Source of the DNA: Codonopsis lanceolata
Lineage: Eukaryota > Streptophyta > Magnoliopsida > Asterales > Campanulaceae
Direction of reading: 5' to 3'
DNA length: 64,000 nucleotides
NCBI GenBank assembly: GCA_013146195.2
Contig: CM028377.1
Location: 108,044,094 to 108,108,093, forward strand
Shown: one piece after another, positions 12,302-24,490 of the stretch
Numbering within the stretch: position 1 is the stretch's first letter
Layout: every line of letters begins with the position of its first letter
Translations under genes and position numbers: made by a program
The notes under the pieces: model-generated
Database searches by the model: none
What the model was told of the DNA's origin: nothing
The model's input: the letters and a program-made list of their open reading frames with translations, nothing else

Positions 12302-13596
12302 TTGGCGGTATGTCTGTCGTCCCATATTGAGATTCTGTGGCATCGCGTTCTTTCATACATACTTATATATGAGATATATATGAAAGACTTGATGTGTATA
12401 TATAAATATGCACACTTATACATGATGATTATATGAGAGATTTGATATGTATATATATATATAGATATACATACTGAACTAGGTGTATATATATAAATAT
12501 GCACCCTTACATGTGATGATTATATGAATAGCTTGATTAGTATATATGATGATATATATACTTGCATATGATGTTTTGTGGGAACTACCTTTTAATTCAT
12601 TTGATTTATGTTTAAACAGGGAATTACACCCTGGTTCATTTGGACGGTTTAGTAAGTGAGAAGAAATGGTTATCTTGTGGAGTATCTAAATGATCGGCGC
12701 CTCTTCCGGTTTTTACGTCATTTGTAAAATGGCATGATGATTATTTTTATGTTACATAATTATATATTACATATCTCTTGTTGTAGCGTACTAGGTCATT
12801 ATGACTCATTCCGTACTTTGTTTTCTAGTTGCAGTAAATTGGTAGCCGCATTGAGGCAGAGTAGATCATGACTGTAGCAGTGCACAGCGGATCGATAGAT
12901 CGAGATTAGATCGTATGGTTCATGTTTGTAGCAGCCGACTCTCCCGAGTAGTAGCTTGTCGAGTCCTGTTCCCTTTTAGCATTGTCATTGATATCATGTA
13001 CTTTGCTATTCTTGTGAGATCTAAATTTTGTAAAGTTATTTAGATTTTACAGTCGGGGAGATACTTGGGTATTTGTGTTAGTTCTTTCTTGGGCCGACGT
13101 GTTGTGTCGTGCCTTGTTCGTAGTTTCGTATTTATTTCAGTGGTCTCTCGGGCACGCAGTAGCTTTGGGGCATTTCTTTATCCTACTTGTTATAGTTGTT
13201 GGCTGACCCCAGTATGCTTTTGCCATTGAGAAATTGATATATCAGGTTGGTTCTTTGTTGAAATGTCGGCCTGGAGTGCCGATGGTTTGTTCAGCGTCTG
13301 CAATGTTGCGGCACGCGAGTTTTGTTTTTTTTCCTCCTTTGAGAGATAATGTCTCTCTTGGTTTCATTGTCGTTGGTTTGGAGCTTCATAGCTTGGGACT
13401 TCTTTTCTTATATTGCTTCCACTGATTCGATTTCTGAAATACCGTATTTTAGTGCGGCTTTATGTTCATGTTTAGAGCGTGTTAGCTCGTCTGTTCAACT
13501 TGCAGTACTAATTATCAAGTGCTTGTCCTCTTCTTATGTTAGTTCCAGCGGCACGACCTTGGGATTTTGTGTTAGAATCCGTGTCGGGTCATCACA
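12302..13596 (+). mobile_element. Right part of long gypsy-type LTR V
   Basis: From about 12780 it resembles the 3' third of LTR A (23140-23939): shared landmarks are GGTCATTATGACTCA, TGCCGATGGTTTGT and GGCACGACCTTGGGAT, ending GGGTCATCACA. It is followed by CCCAG, one base different from the CCCAA that precedes the V start at 59419. The copia-like LTR to its left appears to be inserted in it. The region 12340-12560 is TATATA-rich, with an internal duplication of about 90 bp. Confidence 0.7.
12340..12560. repeat. AT-rich tandem duplication inside LTR V
   Basis: The string GTATATATAAATATGCAC recurs about 90 bp apart (near 12395 and 12485), followed each time by ATGATGATTATATGA. The same LTR segment is tandemly expanded in LTR B (27162-27390), so this part of the LTR seems prone to duplication. 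Confidence 0.6.
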
Positions 13597-15063
13597 CCCA
13601 GTCAAACGGTGTCCAAACTTCGTAGGAATTGAAAGTGGTGTTCAAAGTGTTCAAAACTTCCCTAGAGTCGACTCGGTTGAGTATTTACTACACATTCCCA
13701 ATTTTTTGGATTTGAAGCTATGTGCTTCCCAAATCAACCTAGGTCCATTACTAAGTTCAACTAGGTTATAAATTCTCCAAGACACTGCAATGTAGTTCAT
13801 ATTCATCATAGAGTCTAATTATGGGATAAAACACATATCAACATACCAACATATCAAGTAGGCCATGATTTGGACACTTTCACTTAGCACCACTTCAAGC
13901 AACACATATACGTAAACATATACGTAATGCTTCTAATATGTTCGTAATTCTAAATAGACAAGATGAAAGGGGTATAACATTCTCTCATAATTATAAAATC
14001 ATCCTACACATGCTTCTAACAAGTTTATATGTTCAAATCACAAGATGAAGGCATATGATGCAAATATGTGTACTCATTGACCTAAAAAATCATAGGTTTT
14101 GTTCCCTTAGGGTCAATGAGAACTAAAACAAAGAAGAAGAAGAGTAACTTACTTGTAAACTACACCCAAGAAACCAAATGGAAAGATTAATCGGTTGGAA
14201 ATGCTCTACTCTTCAAGCCCTTCACTTCTATGGAGTTTATTTGAGCAATGTAGGAAGGGACCATGGAGGACCAAGGAAGAAGCCTCAAGAACACATGGAG
14301 AAGCTTTGGAGAAGATGAATCCCGTTTTTGGGAGAGTGAGGGAGGGAAATGAAGTCAAAACTTTTGATTTGTGGTGTTTAAAGGTTGGAAAACGTAGTGG
14401 GACATGTGTCACTATCATGTGGTCTCTTTTAAATCTGATTTGGGCTTGTTAATCCAACTAAAGCATTCACTTAATCACACTTAAAACAAGTTAGTGATGT
14501 TAGGTTATAAGTAATGAGGGTTAGGGAGGTTTAGATGAGGTTTAGGAAGGGTTTGGATAGGGGTTTCGAGTGCACAATTCGTCAAACAGCAAAATAGAGT
14601 GATTCTGCCTTGGGGGACCATGCGACTACATGGCCCCTATAGCATGCGACCGCATGCTAGCTACCTCAGCAACACACAATTTTCTGGAGACCTTGCGGAG
14701 GCAAGGTCATTTCACCTTGCGGCCGCAAGCCCGACAGACCCAAAATGGCTCAAAATACAACCTAAAAGACCCCCAAACACTTAGCCAAATCAATGATGAT
14801 TTAAACCTCAATAAAAATGAGTCTAAAACTCATCACAAACACCCTCAAACAACACCCGAACAATCCAAACAAAGGAGGGAAAGAAGGAGAACTAAACGAG
14901 TGATTCAACCAACGATTCGACAAACATGCAAACAAGTTTCTAAGCATATTAAGAGTATTATGAATGACTTATAAATGATTCTAAAACATATTTAGACTAA
15001 GTAAACATGCTTACAAATGATATGAATGCATGAAGGCAAGCAATGAATGTCTAGGGTGCCACA
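13597..15063 (-). mobile_element. Right part of minus-strand LTR W
   Basis: It is homologous, in the same orientation, to the LTR beginning at 62341 (compare CAAACGGTGTCCAAACTT, then GTCGACTC, with 63550-63620). It ends GGGTGCCACA, the inverted match of the TGTGGCAC that starts W at 58213, as expected for one LTR. GGCTG follows at 15064-15068, and GGCTG also precedes the W start at 58208-58212. Read on the minus strand it contains ACAAGTAAGTTAC (about 14143-14155), similar to the splice-donor-like motif of LTR B. Confidence 0.7.
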
Positions 15064-15218
15064 GGCTGAACTTGTATGGGTTTCTTTATTGAATTCGGGT
15101 AAGGCTTGTGGTAGTTATTGGCAGGTTTTGGGGCTATTTTATTGATGAATAATTCCATCAAGGGCTAACCCAAAACAAGTTGGACAGATTTTTGCTCAAG
15201 CAAGTTTTTCACATATCA
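15064..15218 (+). mobile_element. Z element 5' LTR, 3' remnant
   Basis: It matches the end of the 3' LTR at 17471-17625 (GAATTCGGGTAAGGCTT, then CACATATCA). It is cut on the left by LTR W, with GGCTG at the boundary. Two bases after the LTR end lies a Met-type primer site. Confidence 0.75.
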
Positions 15219-15220
15219 AG

Positions 15221-15233
15221 TGGTATCAGAGTG
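15221..15233 (+). other. Primer-binding site of element Z (tRNA-iMet type)
   Basis: TGGTATCAGAGTG lies two bases after the LTR end and matches the start of the initiator-Met complement (TGGTATCAGAGC) used by many plant LTR retrotransposons. Confidence 0.8.
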
Positions 15234-16488
15234 AAGGCTTTCATGATTTCTCAACTCGTGAACAATCTTGATGATGGAAGAAGCTTACTTTAGCTACATT
15301 CGTGCCATTCAATCTTAATTTTACATCATGTTTAGTAAGTTTGTGGAAACCCTAATTTGTTTTAGGGCTTGTTATAAAAAAATTCATTTTAACTTTGCGA
15401 GAAGACTTTTTTGTCATAGTCGTCATACCGTGCCTAAAGGTGTAAATTTGGCACGAATTTTTCTGTCTGTGCCCAAAAGTTCTCATTGGGGACAATTTTG
15501 TCATGCTTAATAATCTGTATTTGGCACTATCCTATTTCTGGGCGTCACAAATAATCGTGTTTTTTCACCTTCCAACTTTGTTCAGCCATGAAAAAAAATT
15601 AAGAATTATGGTGAAAAATGTAGCATCTTCTAAGGAGTTTTGTGGCTCCAAAACATGTTCTAGGGCTACAAATTCAAAAAAAAAATTACGACTAGAATCC
15701 TAGTTCAAACTCAATTGCCTCTTCTTATACATTCGATTGCTATAAATGTGAAGGTAATGGTCACCTCTCATCGGATTGTCCCTTCGAAAGAGTATTGACC
15801 GTTGAAGAACTTTGTGAGATAATCAAATGGGAAGTGTTGAAGTTAGCTGATTGGAAATTTTCGAAGGAAAGGATTAAGGAAGAAAAAATTGCAAAGAGAA
15901 GCTCGAAAGAGAAAAGGTTGAACAAGAAAAAATGTGAGAGAATTCAAAGGCTTGAACAAAAGCATCTTGAAGAAGACAAAATCAAAAAGACAGAAGAGGA
16001 AAAGTCAATGATGGCTTGTGAAGAATTAAGGCCAAGACAACTCATGGTACAATCAGATTTCAAAGCTTCAATATGGATAGAATTTCTGCAGGTCTTTTTC
16101 TTGTTTATGAAACACGTGGAAGATCAAGGGAGAAAAGTTCAACTAAAGGGGTCCGTCGAGGAAAAAGGCCAAGGATTGAGGGCAATCCTTTTCGAAGAAG
16201 GGGGAGGGGTTGATACGTGTGGGGCAGCCAAGGTGGATCTTAAATGGGTATTAAGGTTTGGGTTTATCAATTACATGGAAAGAGGGGGGAAAAAGGATTG
16301 TAATCAAGGGGGATACGGGCTGGAGTTTTACAAATGGGAAGGCTCTTGACGAGTTGGGGCTGCATGGAAAGAAGCACATAGGGGACTTGTCTAGAAGATG
16401 CATGGGGCTTAACCAAGCGGGCTTATCCGTGCAAGAAGTGGCATGCATGTGGGCACCATTATGGACATTTGGAAGACATGGCTACATC
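15234..16488 (+). pseudogene. Element Z internal region with gag CCHC remnant
   Basis: At 15738-15780 a reading gives CYKCEGNGHLSSDC, a CX2CX4HX4C zinc knuckle. A strongly basic/acidic helix-rich open stretch (15795-16349) follows. Further down, a segment shared with 57226-57615 (KVQLKGSVEEKGQG; KALDELGLHGK; LNQAGLSVQEVA) is split by a frameshift. No protease, reverse transcriptase or integrase is recognisable, so Z looks non-autonomous or heavily deleted. Differences between the two Z copies are mostly non-synonymous, which argues against current constraint. Confidence 0.6.
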
Positions 16489-16827
16489 TAGAGCTGTCAA
16501 AATGGGTTGGCGGGGCGAGCCAGCCCAAAACCCACTTCAAACCACCATTTGGCGGGGCGGGGCGGGCCAGCCCAAAAACACGGCGGGCCTAAAAAATAAC
16601 AACCAAACCCACCTCTTTTAGGTGGCGGGGCGGGCTAGCCCAACGGGCCTAAGCCTTTTTAACAACTCTAGGCGAGCCAACCCACAACCCACTTCAACTC
16701 ACCATTTGGCGGGGCGGGGCGGGCCAGCCCAAAAAAGTGGCGGGCCTAAAAAATATCAACCCAACCCATCCCTTTTAGGTGGCGGGGCGGGCTAGCCCAA
16801 CGGGCTTAACCCATTTTGACAGCTCTA
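16489..16827. mobile_element. hAT-type MITE, 339 bp, 8-bp TSD
   Basis: The termini TAGAGCTGTCAAAATGGG and CCCATTTTGACAGCTCTA are exact inverted repeats. The direct flanks GCTACATC (16481-16488 and 16828-16835) form an 8-bp target duplication, as expected for hAT. The paralogous Z copy at 57580-57610 shows the empty site with one GCTACATC. The interior is very GC-rich and contains a tandem duplication of about 160 bp (GGCGGGGCGGGCCAGCCC twice). Confidence 0.93.
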
Positions 16828-16835
16828 GCTACATC

Positions 16836-17625
16836 AACACAAGCAGCATAAGAAAAAAAGGTGGAAGGTAGCCCATAACACATGGCTAGGACAACTCACG
16901 GTTTGCAAGGAAAAAGTAGGTGGCCGGATTCTACAAATCCTAAAGGAAAAAGAAATCACTTAGTGTAGGTTTTATATATATATATATAAATCCAGTTTTT
17001 GTATTTTTAGGGGTTTTTAGTTTTAGTTTCTTTTATTTAATTAGTTTTATTTCTTTCCTAATTTGTTAGGTATTCATTAATAGTTTAGGGTTTATTGTGT
17101 AGCTTTTATAAGGCATCTTTGTAGTTAAAGAAAACAAATTTTGGACATTGAATAAAGAACCAAGAACATGGCTTGTTCTTCTTCAAAATTCGATTCCTTT
17201 TTCTTGAAGGTGAGTGAAGCCTAAAGGAGATTGAGTCGTCAGGATTTTTTACGTTAGGTGAGTGAAGCTTAGCCGGTGAACCTGTCTTCTATCTTTATTT
17301 TCTTTTTATTGTTCGTGGCAGCCTTTATCAATACAAAAGGTAAGTAGCTGTTTGTTGTTTTATTTAAAAGATTTTGGCTTAAGTAGGAATTTGGGAAAGG
17401 GAGTTTTTAAACCATTATTTTTGGATAGTTTGAAGGCTATTCGAAATTGGTGTTTTAAGGCTAAGTTAGGCGCTGAACTTGTAAGGGTTTATTTATTGAA
17501 TTCGGGTAAGGCTTATGGTAGTTATTGACGGATTTTGGGGCTGTTTTATTGAGGATTAATTTGGTCAAGGGCTGACCAAAAACAAGCTGGAAAAATTTAT
17601 GCTCAAGCATGTTTTTTACATATCA
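16836..17625 (+). mobile_element. Element Z 3' end and 3' LTR
   Basis: The LTR end (CATATCA at 17625) matches the 5' LTR remnant. The start is not certain; TGTAGGTTTTATA at about 16964 is a candidate. A TTTATAAGGCATC box at about 17106 and an AATAAA at about 17151 look like the promoter and polyadenylation signals. The same sequence occurs at 57620-58205. Confidence 0.65.
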
Positions 17626-18336
17626 ATAAATTAGTACAAATGTATAAAGTTCAATGTTGGCACAAAATAATTCCTAAAGCGGTTGAAGAAGACGACAGAC
17701 CCAACAAGCCCAGTTGCGAATCAAGCGTCGGAGTTGGCGATTTCGTCATCGGTGGTTGCGATGTGGGCGTCGAACATCAAACTCGGTTGTGATTCAAGCC
17801 TCGGAGTTGGCGATTTAGGCATTGGTGGTTGTGATGTAGGCAACGGAGGTTTTATGTAAGCGTCGAACAAGAGGCCAAAAGCTTGGGGAGGGGCACTAAG
17901 GGAGGAGGGAGCGGCTCCAAAAGGCAATAAGGGGCAGGGGAGCGGCTCCCATAGGCCTTTTAGAGACTTTCCCCTGATTGATGCCCGAAATTGATGAACG
18001 ACGCCAAAAAATATTTGAACGATGCCCAAAAAAATTTACCAGTACTAAAATTATCGTTTTGATTGATGCCCAAAATTTTTGTATGACGCCCAAAAATTTT
18101 ACCAGCACCCCAAAATTTTGAGAGACGCCCAAATTTTTTTCCCAACGCGCAAATTGGGACAGTGGCTTTGTGTGCGCGCATCTTTCCTTCATTAAGGGTA
18201 TTTTCATCGACTTCTCCCAAAAAGTTCACTGTAACGGTTTTAAAAAATAATTATGGACTTTTACGGTTATAATTTCACCGCATCGTATCGTCTCAGTTAT
18301 CACCCATAATATTATAAGGAATAATTGCGGACCGGT
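17626..18336. other. Degenerate repeat-rich intergenic DNA
   Basis: A unit containing TCGGAGTTGGCGATTT, then GGTGGTTG and GATGT, occurs twice (about 17717 and 17801). From 17980 to 18150, degenerate GACGCCCAAAATTTT words recur at irregular spacing. The minus-strand stretch is open for 102 codons, but composition and repeats do not support a gene. Confidence 0.5.
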
Positions 18337-18997
18337 TGTAGACACCCCAATTTTATACCTCTGATATGTAATGTTGACATGAGATATCAAGACCTGTTAA
18401 ACACTAACAAATGTCAAGTTATAGTGTTAAAAATGCAAAAGAAAAAGCAGGATGCACAAAAAGTTAAATGCAGGGGGCCAAAGTGTCAAAAATCAGGCCA
18501 AAGTCGGGACCCTAGTGCCACCCATGGAGCCTCCTGGCGCGGCGCCCAGCTCCATCATGGGTGGCACCCAATAGTGCCATAATCACTGTTGCAGTTAGCC
18601 TCTGGTACAATCTTTCAAGCGCACGATACAAGTTGATGAAGCACGAAGTGAGATATCTTAATGATGAAGGAATCTCTTCTCCAGCTTATAAATAGAAGGC
18701 CCCAGCTTCGTGAATTCACATAGTTATGCACACAGTTTTCACACACCGCACGCAGTTGAAGTTCTCTCCGCAGTGAGTTCTGATAGATCATCCTAAGAGT
18801 TCTCCTCCTCTAAGCCTCAAAGTTCCATCAAATCTCCCCCAAACACAAACCCAACCTGCCAAAGTGAAACCTAGTTTCCCTGCTAGGATTCCACCCAATT
18901 CCTCCGGTCCAAAAATCCAAAAAAGAGCAGTTGCCCTACCCAAATCCAGACGCCAAATCAGTAAAAAACAAGTAGTTGCTCTGCCCGATTTCCACGT
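18337..18997 (+). mobile_element. Tat/Ogre LTR fragment (5' half)
   Basis: It starts TGTAGACACCCCAATTT exactly as the T2 LTR at 48787 and continues as a homologue up to TGCTCTGCCCGATTTCC, equivalent to about 205 in T1. A TATAAATA box at 18687-18694 corresponds to that at 49061 in T2. The fragment lacks the rest of the LTR. A hairpin-forming segment lies at 18515-18567. Confidence 0.8.
18515..18567. repeat. Imperfect palindrome in Tat LTR
   Basis: GTGCCACCCATGGAGC pairs with GCTCCATCATGGGTGGCAC around a GGCGCGGCGCC core, giving a strong stem. The corresponding place in the T2 LTR is occupied by unrelated sequence (see 48971-49037), so this is a variable segment just upstream of the TATA box. 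Confidence 0.7.
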
Positions 18998-19139
18998 TTT
19001 TTTCATTTCATATGGAGCAGACCCAAAATATTTATGTTCTATCTCCGTTGTAATTTTGTAATCAAAGTGCTCGTTTTGTACTAGAATTACAAGGAATGGA
19101 ATGGAATCATAAGTGGGTAGAAGCCGAAGAAATCACTTC

Positions 19140-19290
19140 CAAGTAAATCCAATTTGGGCATCGTTGCCTATGATGTGGGCGTCGTCATTGCCTATGATGT
19201 GGGTGTTGTTACCTATGATGTGTGCGTCATTGCCTCCAATTTGGGCGTCACTGCCTATGATGTGAGCATCGTTGTCATGACCAACACACC
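19140..19290. repeat. Minisatellite, units of about 24-30 bp
   Basis: Units of the form CCTATGATGTGGGCGTCGTC occur about six times with variation. On the minus strand they read as an open GNDAHII/GNDAQI peptide repeat (19133-19330). Related GATGTGGGCGTCGAAC words at 17760 link it to the degenerate repeats upstream. The open frame is explained by a unit length divisible by three, so no gene is called. Confidence 0.65.
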
Positions 19291-19504
19291 CACTTCTTGA
19301 TTTGGAATTACCTAAGGACGAATTCCTCATTCATCTTCGAAGGTTGAGAATATAAAACACTTTGAATTTCCACCCGAAAATGGCTATCAAGTCCCAATCT
19401 TTCAAGATCATCAACCATGCAAACACGCACATATAGATCTAGATGGTAAGGTTAACTGTTGGAACTGAAAATTCAAAAAACATGGGCACCAACAATCATA
19501 AGTA

Positions 19505-19695
19505 TGTAGAGAGTTAAGGAGAGAGAAAAGAGAGAAGAAAGAGATAGAGAAAGAGAGAGAAAGAGAAAATTACAAATATAGATAAATATGTTAATGAGGA
19601 GAGAGAATTGATAAAGAGAGAAATTAAGGAGAGAGAGAAAGGTACAAAGATTGATAAATATATTAATGAGGAGAGAGAAACGATGCATTTTCGAT
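19505..19695. repeat. GA-rich tract with tandem duplication
   Basis: This is a purine-rich GAGAGA stretch. A unit reading TACAAA, then GATAAATAT, then TTAATGAGGAGAGAGA occurs at about 19572 and again about 83 bp later. It is low-complexity DNA just upstream of LTR A. Confidence 0.75.
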
Positions 19696-19782
19696 TTTGG
19701 AAAATGAAGCCCAATTTTTTTAATTGCGAAACCCAATATTTGCATTGTGTGACGTCTAAGTTTTTGATTGCGAAGCCCAATT

Positions 19783-22700
19783 TTTAAGACCTCGATTCCC
19801 GGTTAGCCTGAATTGCGTGCAATGCTCACATTTCTTCTTTGGTTGATTGCTCGTTGGGTTTGTGAGAGAGTCTAGATGTGTATGAGAGATCACATTAAGA
19901 CCAAAATACTTTTAAGAGATGCCATATAGTTGTTGACTTGCTAAAGTCACAAGTCGTGACCCGACGATAGTCGAAATGTGACGCGATTGAGAGTTTACTC
20001 GGGTTTTGTGTTCCTGACATCGATTTGGTCCTAGATCTTTACATGATGATTGAATAACATGTTTAGATGTATTATACTTCTATTTGGATGTATTCTTTAA
20101 GTCTCGTGAAGTTTTGACGCTTCGAGGATAGCAATTCTCCTTATTGCGTTGTTCGAGATTGAGCCGGGTGAACGCCTTGCCCTTTGGGAGTCCTTTTCTC
20201 CTATCTGTTGTTCATCATCTGAGAGGCATTCAATTATATTATATATCCCTTTGAAGTGTTAATAACCATGGGTTGTTGCCCGTCGGTTTATGGTTTCCTT
20301 CGACGTTTCGTTAGCGAGATGTTGTGCCTTGCGTCGGTTTCGCTCTGGGTTGTTTCGGGAGTTAATGTGAGGGTTCTGGACCTACTTGGAGGGTGGTTTG
20401 AGACTTTTTTTGTTTATCTAAGAGTATGAGGACATTAAGGGTTGAATTATAGGCCGTTTCGAAGCTTTAAGGCTTGCGGTTGCATGCGGGAGAGACCTAG
20501 GCCGAGCAAGGAAGAAACAAATTGAAGATCGCTGAATGAAGGAGCATGTGCTCGCATGCATGATGACCCATGCGACCGCATGGGATCCTGTCCCTGTTAC
20601 GGGATTTCTTGGTATTTTTGATGTGTTGTCCAACCTAACCCTACCCAAACCCAACATAACCCACTCCTAAACCCTCCTAACTTCCTTAAGACATATCCTA
20701 AACACCTAATTGAATTTTAGAAGGGATTATAAGTGGTTAATTAAAGGGAAACAAGCCTATCATCTAAGCATAAACCCACTTACCTTCCTAACCTATTTGG
20801 ACCCCAAACACCCCACTTAACCTCCCATATTCAGCCACAACTTCTAAAAAATGTGGGAGAGCCTCTTGAGAGATGAAGAGAGAGTCTTCTAGGGTTTCTT
20901 GGGAGTTCTTCATGGATTCCATAGCTTAAGAGCTCCATTGCCCAATCCAAGCCATAGAATTGAATAGCAGGTTGAGGGGAATCTTTCCCACCGATTGGAA
21001 TTTCGATTTGGTTGCTTGAAGGGGCTGAATCAAGATAAGTTACTACACCTCTTTCTCTTTATTTTTGCCCCCATTGACCCTAGGGAAAACAACCTTTGTG
21101 TTATGTGAGGTTAATGGGTGCATTCTAGGGCTTTTTAGAGATGCCATGAACCCTAGATGTCTAAATGAGGATTTTGCTTGGATGAACTTACTTAAGACCT
21201 TGATTATCATGATATTCATATGTAGAGTAGCCTATTCATCCTTGCTATGTGATTTATTCAAGTATTGTAAGTATGATTGGTGAAGTTACTTTAAAGGGTA
21301 TATGCCTAAATGATGATTTGGCTTGGATGAACATGATTGAAACCTTGATTAGTATGATATTCATGTGTAGAGTAGCATATTAATTCATCCAATGTTATTT
21401 ATTCATGTTTTGTGGGCATGATTGGTGAAGTGACCTAAATGGGTTTATGCACAAAAATTGGAATTTGCCCTATGTTGCCTAACCAAGTGTTTTGTTGGGA
21501 TTTTAAGGGTTTAATGAGCTTGGGAATCTTGCCAATGATGTTAGTTATGAACATAGGAGGGTATTCTAGGCCATGGCTTCTATGCCCTAAATTTTGAAAA
21601 GTGTAGATTTGACTCAACGGAGTCATAATAAGTTCGATAATGTGCTAAACGAACTTGGGTTGAAATCCTACGACGATAGGGTTTCGTTTGATTAACGTTG
21701 TGAAATGCATAGTCTCCAAACTTTAAATGGAATTATGATTATGATGAGCTTTATGGATTTTTAGGCTTGGTAGTCAAGCCCAAATGAATATTGGGATTTT
21801 GTTGTAAACTTTAATGAAATGTTAAAGTGTGGATTTATGAAACACATAAAGAATGAAATGTAGTATTAAGACTCAACGAAGTCGTTATAAGGTCAATAAA
21901 ATGATAATGAGCCTTGGGTTGAAACCCTACAATGTTTGGGTTTTGTTTGGTTATGTTTGTGCACACCGCCTTTTTGGGTTTGTGTCCAATTGAGACATGG
22001 AGACTTTTTAGAAATATATTTTGAGCATGCTTGTTAAAGCACGGGACATTAGAGACCAATGTATGGTCACGAGTATATTTAAGAGAAGATTAAGAAAGAA
22101 TTCTCTCTTTAAGGAATTTGGTCGTGTGCATATAAAGGCACTTGTGAGAAAGTGACTACGGAGTAGTCATGAGGTTCTTGAGTATGGTATTAGAGATGTT
22201 GATTATCTACGACGATTAGGACTATGATTGAGTCCGGTGTACATAAAATAAAGACTAAAATATTAAGTCTTGAGTTGTGGATATTCTTAGACTAACGTAG
22301 TAGTATTTGGTTTGATATTTAGTGGAGGATTATTATAGACCTCACACTATGATTTATTGAGCTTGCATGCTATTATTGATTGGGTGATAACTTGGGGACT
22401 TATGAGTACCTCAATATGTGGTTCTTGAACTAAACTTGTAAGTTAGTTGAACATGTTGATTATATGCAAATAAGTGCATTGTTATGAAAGTTTGTAGAGC
22501 ATTATGTCCTACATGATTTGATGAGCCCGATATTAATGAACTTGGTCTCATTTGGTTTATGCAAGTAAATATCTACTTGAGCATTTTTGGTTTAAGTCCA
22601 GCTGGCGGGTTTGGTTGTAGTATCGGCAATGGGACGATTCATAGTCTTTGGAAACAATTGCTATGAACCATTGCATTGGTTCCCTTTCTCCTCACTATTT

Positions 22701-23939
22701 GGCCAATAGTGGGATGTGATCTCGAGTTATGCCATCTAGCCTGACATCGAGCTCTCATTTCTCATCCTAGGTTGGATGAATGTAACGAGTACTCATTAAA
22801 GGAAAACTGATGAGTTGTGATTATTTGGGGATGAAACCCAAGATATGATTGGTTGGGTGTTGAACCCGGATTTTGGTTTGAGGATGAATCCCATGGTAAG
22901 TTTTGTTGGGTGTTGGACCCGGATTTGGTTGTAATGGTTCAATTTACGTTTCTTGTTCCACATGTTTAATTATGAGCATTTATATAAAAGACATTATGCT
23001 ACATAGTTTAGGTGAGTTTATGTTCTTTGATAATTAAGTGCATATTTCTTGTTGGTATACTAGTATGATACCTTGATTCTTATATATGCTTGTGCATTAT
23101 GTCATGCCATGACATAATATGTCATGGAGTTGCATTTAGTAACTTACTGGGTCATTATGACTCACTCCGTGTGGTTGTTTTTCCCTAGTGTGTGCAGTGA
23201 TCCCGTTAGTACGCGCGGCGATTTCGGATAGTGATTTCTAGAAGGTGGTCTTCCAGGCAATAAGCTTGGAGTTAATATTATTATTGTTATTAATTAATTG
23301 TGAGACACGGATGTAAAGTTATGTAGACTTTACTTGACTAGATTATGTTAGTATTGTATTGTTTTGTATTTGGGGAGCCGGCTAGTATAGTCGAGCTGAT
23401 GTATCTTTTAGAAGTTACCTCCGTTGTCATTTCAAGCAAAGTTTGGCTCACTGATCTTAGTATTGTATTATTGTTATTCCTACCTCCGACAACTTTAATC
23501 GTGAGATCTTGGTATAGTTGTTTAGCTTTTGAAATATTATTCTTATAGTTTTATTGTCCCTCCGGCATGTTATAGCCGTTGAGTGGTTGTTTATCAGGTT
23601 GGGATTTTGTTGGTTTGCCGGCCTTTGGTTGCCGATGGTTTGTTGCGCATGTCTAATGTTGCGTCACGTGCGTCAAATTTTTGGGCCGAGAGATTTACTA
23701 TCTCTTTGGTTGTTTTTATTTCGGAGCTTGTTAGCTCGGGTCCCATTTTGTTTTTGCTTCCGCAGGTTTTAGTTTTTATTATTCCGTATCGCCATTATGG
23801 CTTTACCTTTCTGTTTCGAGCTTGATGGCTCATCTTTTGACTCGCACCATTATGCTTAGCAGGTGTTTGTTTATCGCTTAGCTTGTCCTGATGGTACGAC
23901 CTTGGGATCTCGTCTTGGGATCCGGGTTGGGTCGTCACA
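19783..23939 (+). mobile_element. LTR A, 4.16 kb, 5' LTR of gag-only gypsy-type element
   Basis: It starts TTTAAGACCTCGATTCCC (TGTAAGACCCCG in copies B and C; the terminal TG has decayed) and ends GGGTCGTCACA directly before a Met-type primer site. It is near-identical to LTR C over C's retained 2.2 kb and clearly diverged from LTR B. The LTR is unusually long. CAAGATAAGT at 21031 corresponds to the GGTAAGT of copy B. Short open stretches inside (for example 21065-21283) are shared only as LTR sequence and are not called genes. Confidence 0.85.
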
Positions 23940-23940
23940 G

Positions 23941-23953
23941 TTGGTATCAAAGC
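23941..23953 (+). other. Primer-binding site of gag-only element
   Basis: TTGGTATCAAAGC follows the LTR end after one base. It is one mismatch from the initiator-Met primer site TGGTATCAGAGC. Confidence 0.85.
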
Positions 23954-24050
23954 TATTGGTTAGCTATTTTGCCAGGATAGGTTCCTTGGCCTAGTTGGGT
24001 TGGGTTTATTGTTGAGATTTTTAACGTCGAGTGTTCCTTGTAGGTATATT

Positions 24051-24490
24051 ATGGCAGGAGCTTGGCGTGGAGCTAGTTCTGGTAGACCTCGTTTGAGTAC
24101 CGCTTGTGGTAATGAGAGAGGGGATAACGTTAATGATCCGCGTGTGACTCTTCAACAAATGTTTAGAGGGGAAGACGATTCCACTATACTTGGGAGATTC
24201 TTGAGGTTGAAACCTGAGGGCTTTGATGGAGAGCCCGATGCTTTTAAAGTAGAACATTGGTTAGAAAGCATGGAGAAGATCTTTGCAGTTATGGGTTGTA
24301 CGTCAGAAGAGATGGTGACCCTAGCAGTGTTTAAGTTGAGTGGTGCGGCTGACCATTGGTGGCATGTGTTACGAGATAATTGGAGACACCATGGAGTGCC
24401 TCAAGTGTGGGAAAACTTCTTGATGGAATTTAGGGCACAGTTTATTCCGGCAGTAGTTCAGGAAAGAAGAGAAATGGAATTCCTTGCACT
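24051..24490 (+). pseudogene. gag: gag, 5' part, of gag-only gypsy element
   Basis: ATG at 24051 follows a good splice-acceptor-like TTCCTTGTAG. Residues about 40-147 match the Retrotrans_gag pattern: FLRLKPEGFDGEPDAFKVEH, then ADHWW, then FRAQFIPAVVQERREMEFL. This form is seen in Del/Tekay-type gypsy elements. The frame is cut after EFLAL by solo LTR B at 24491 and resumes at 28777. Confidence 0.88.
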
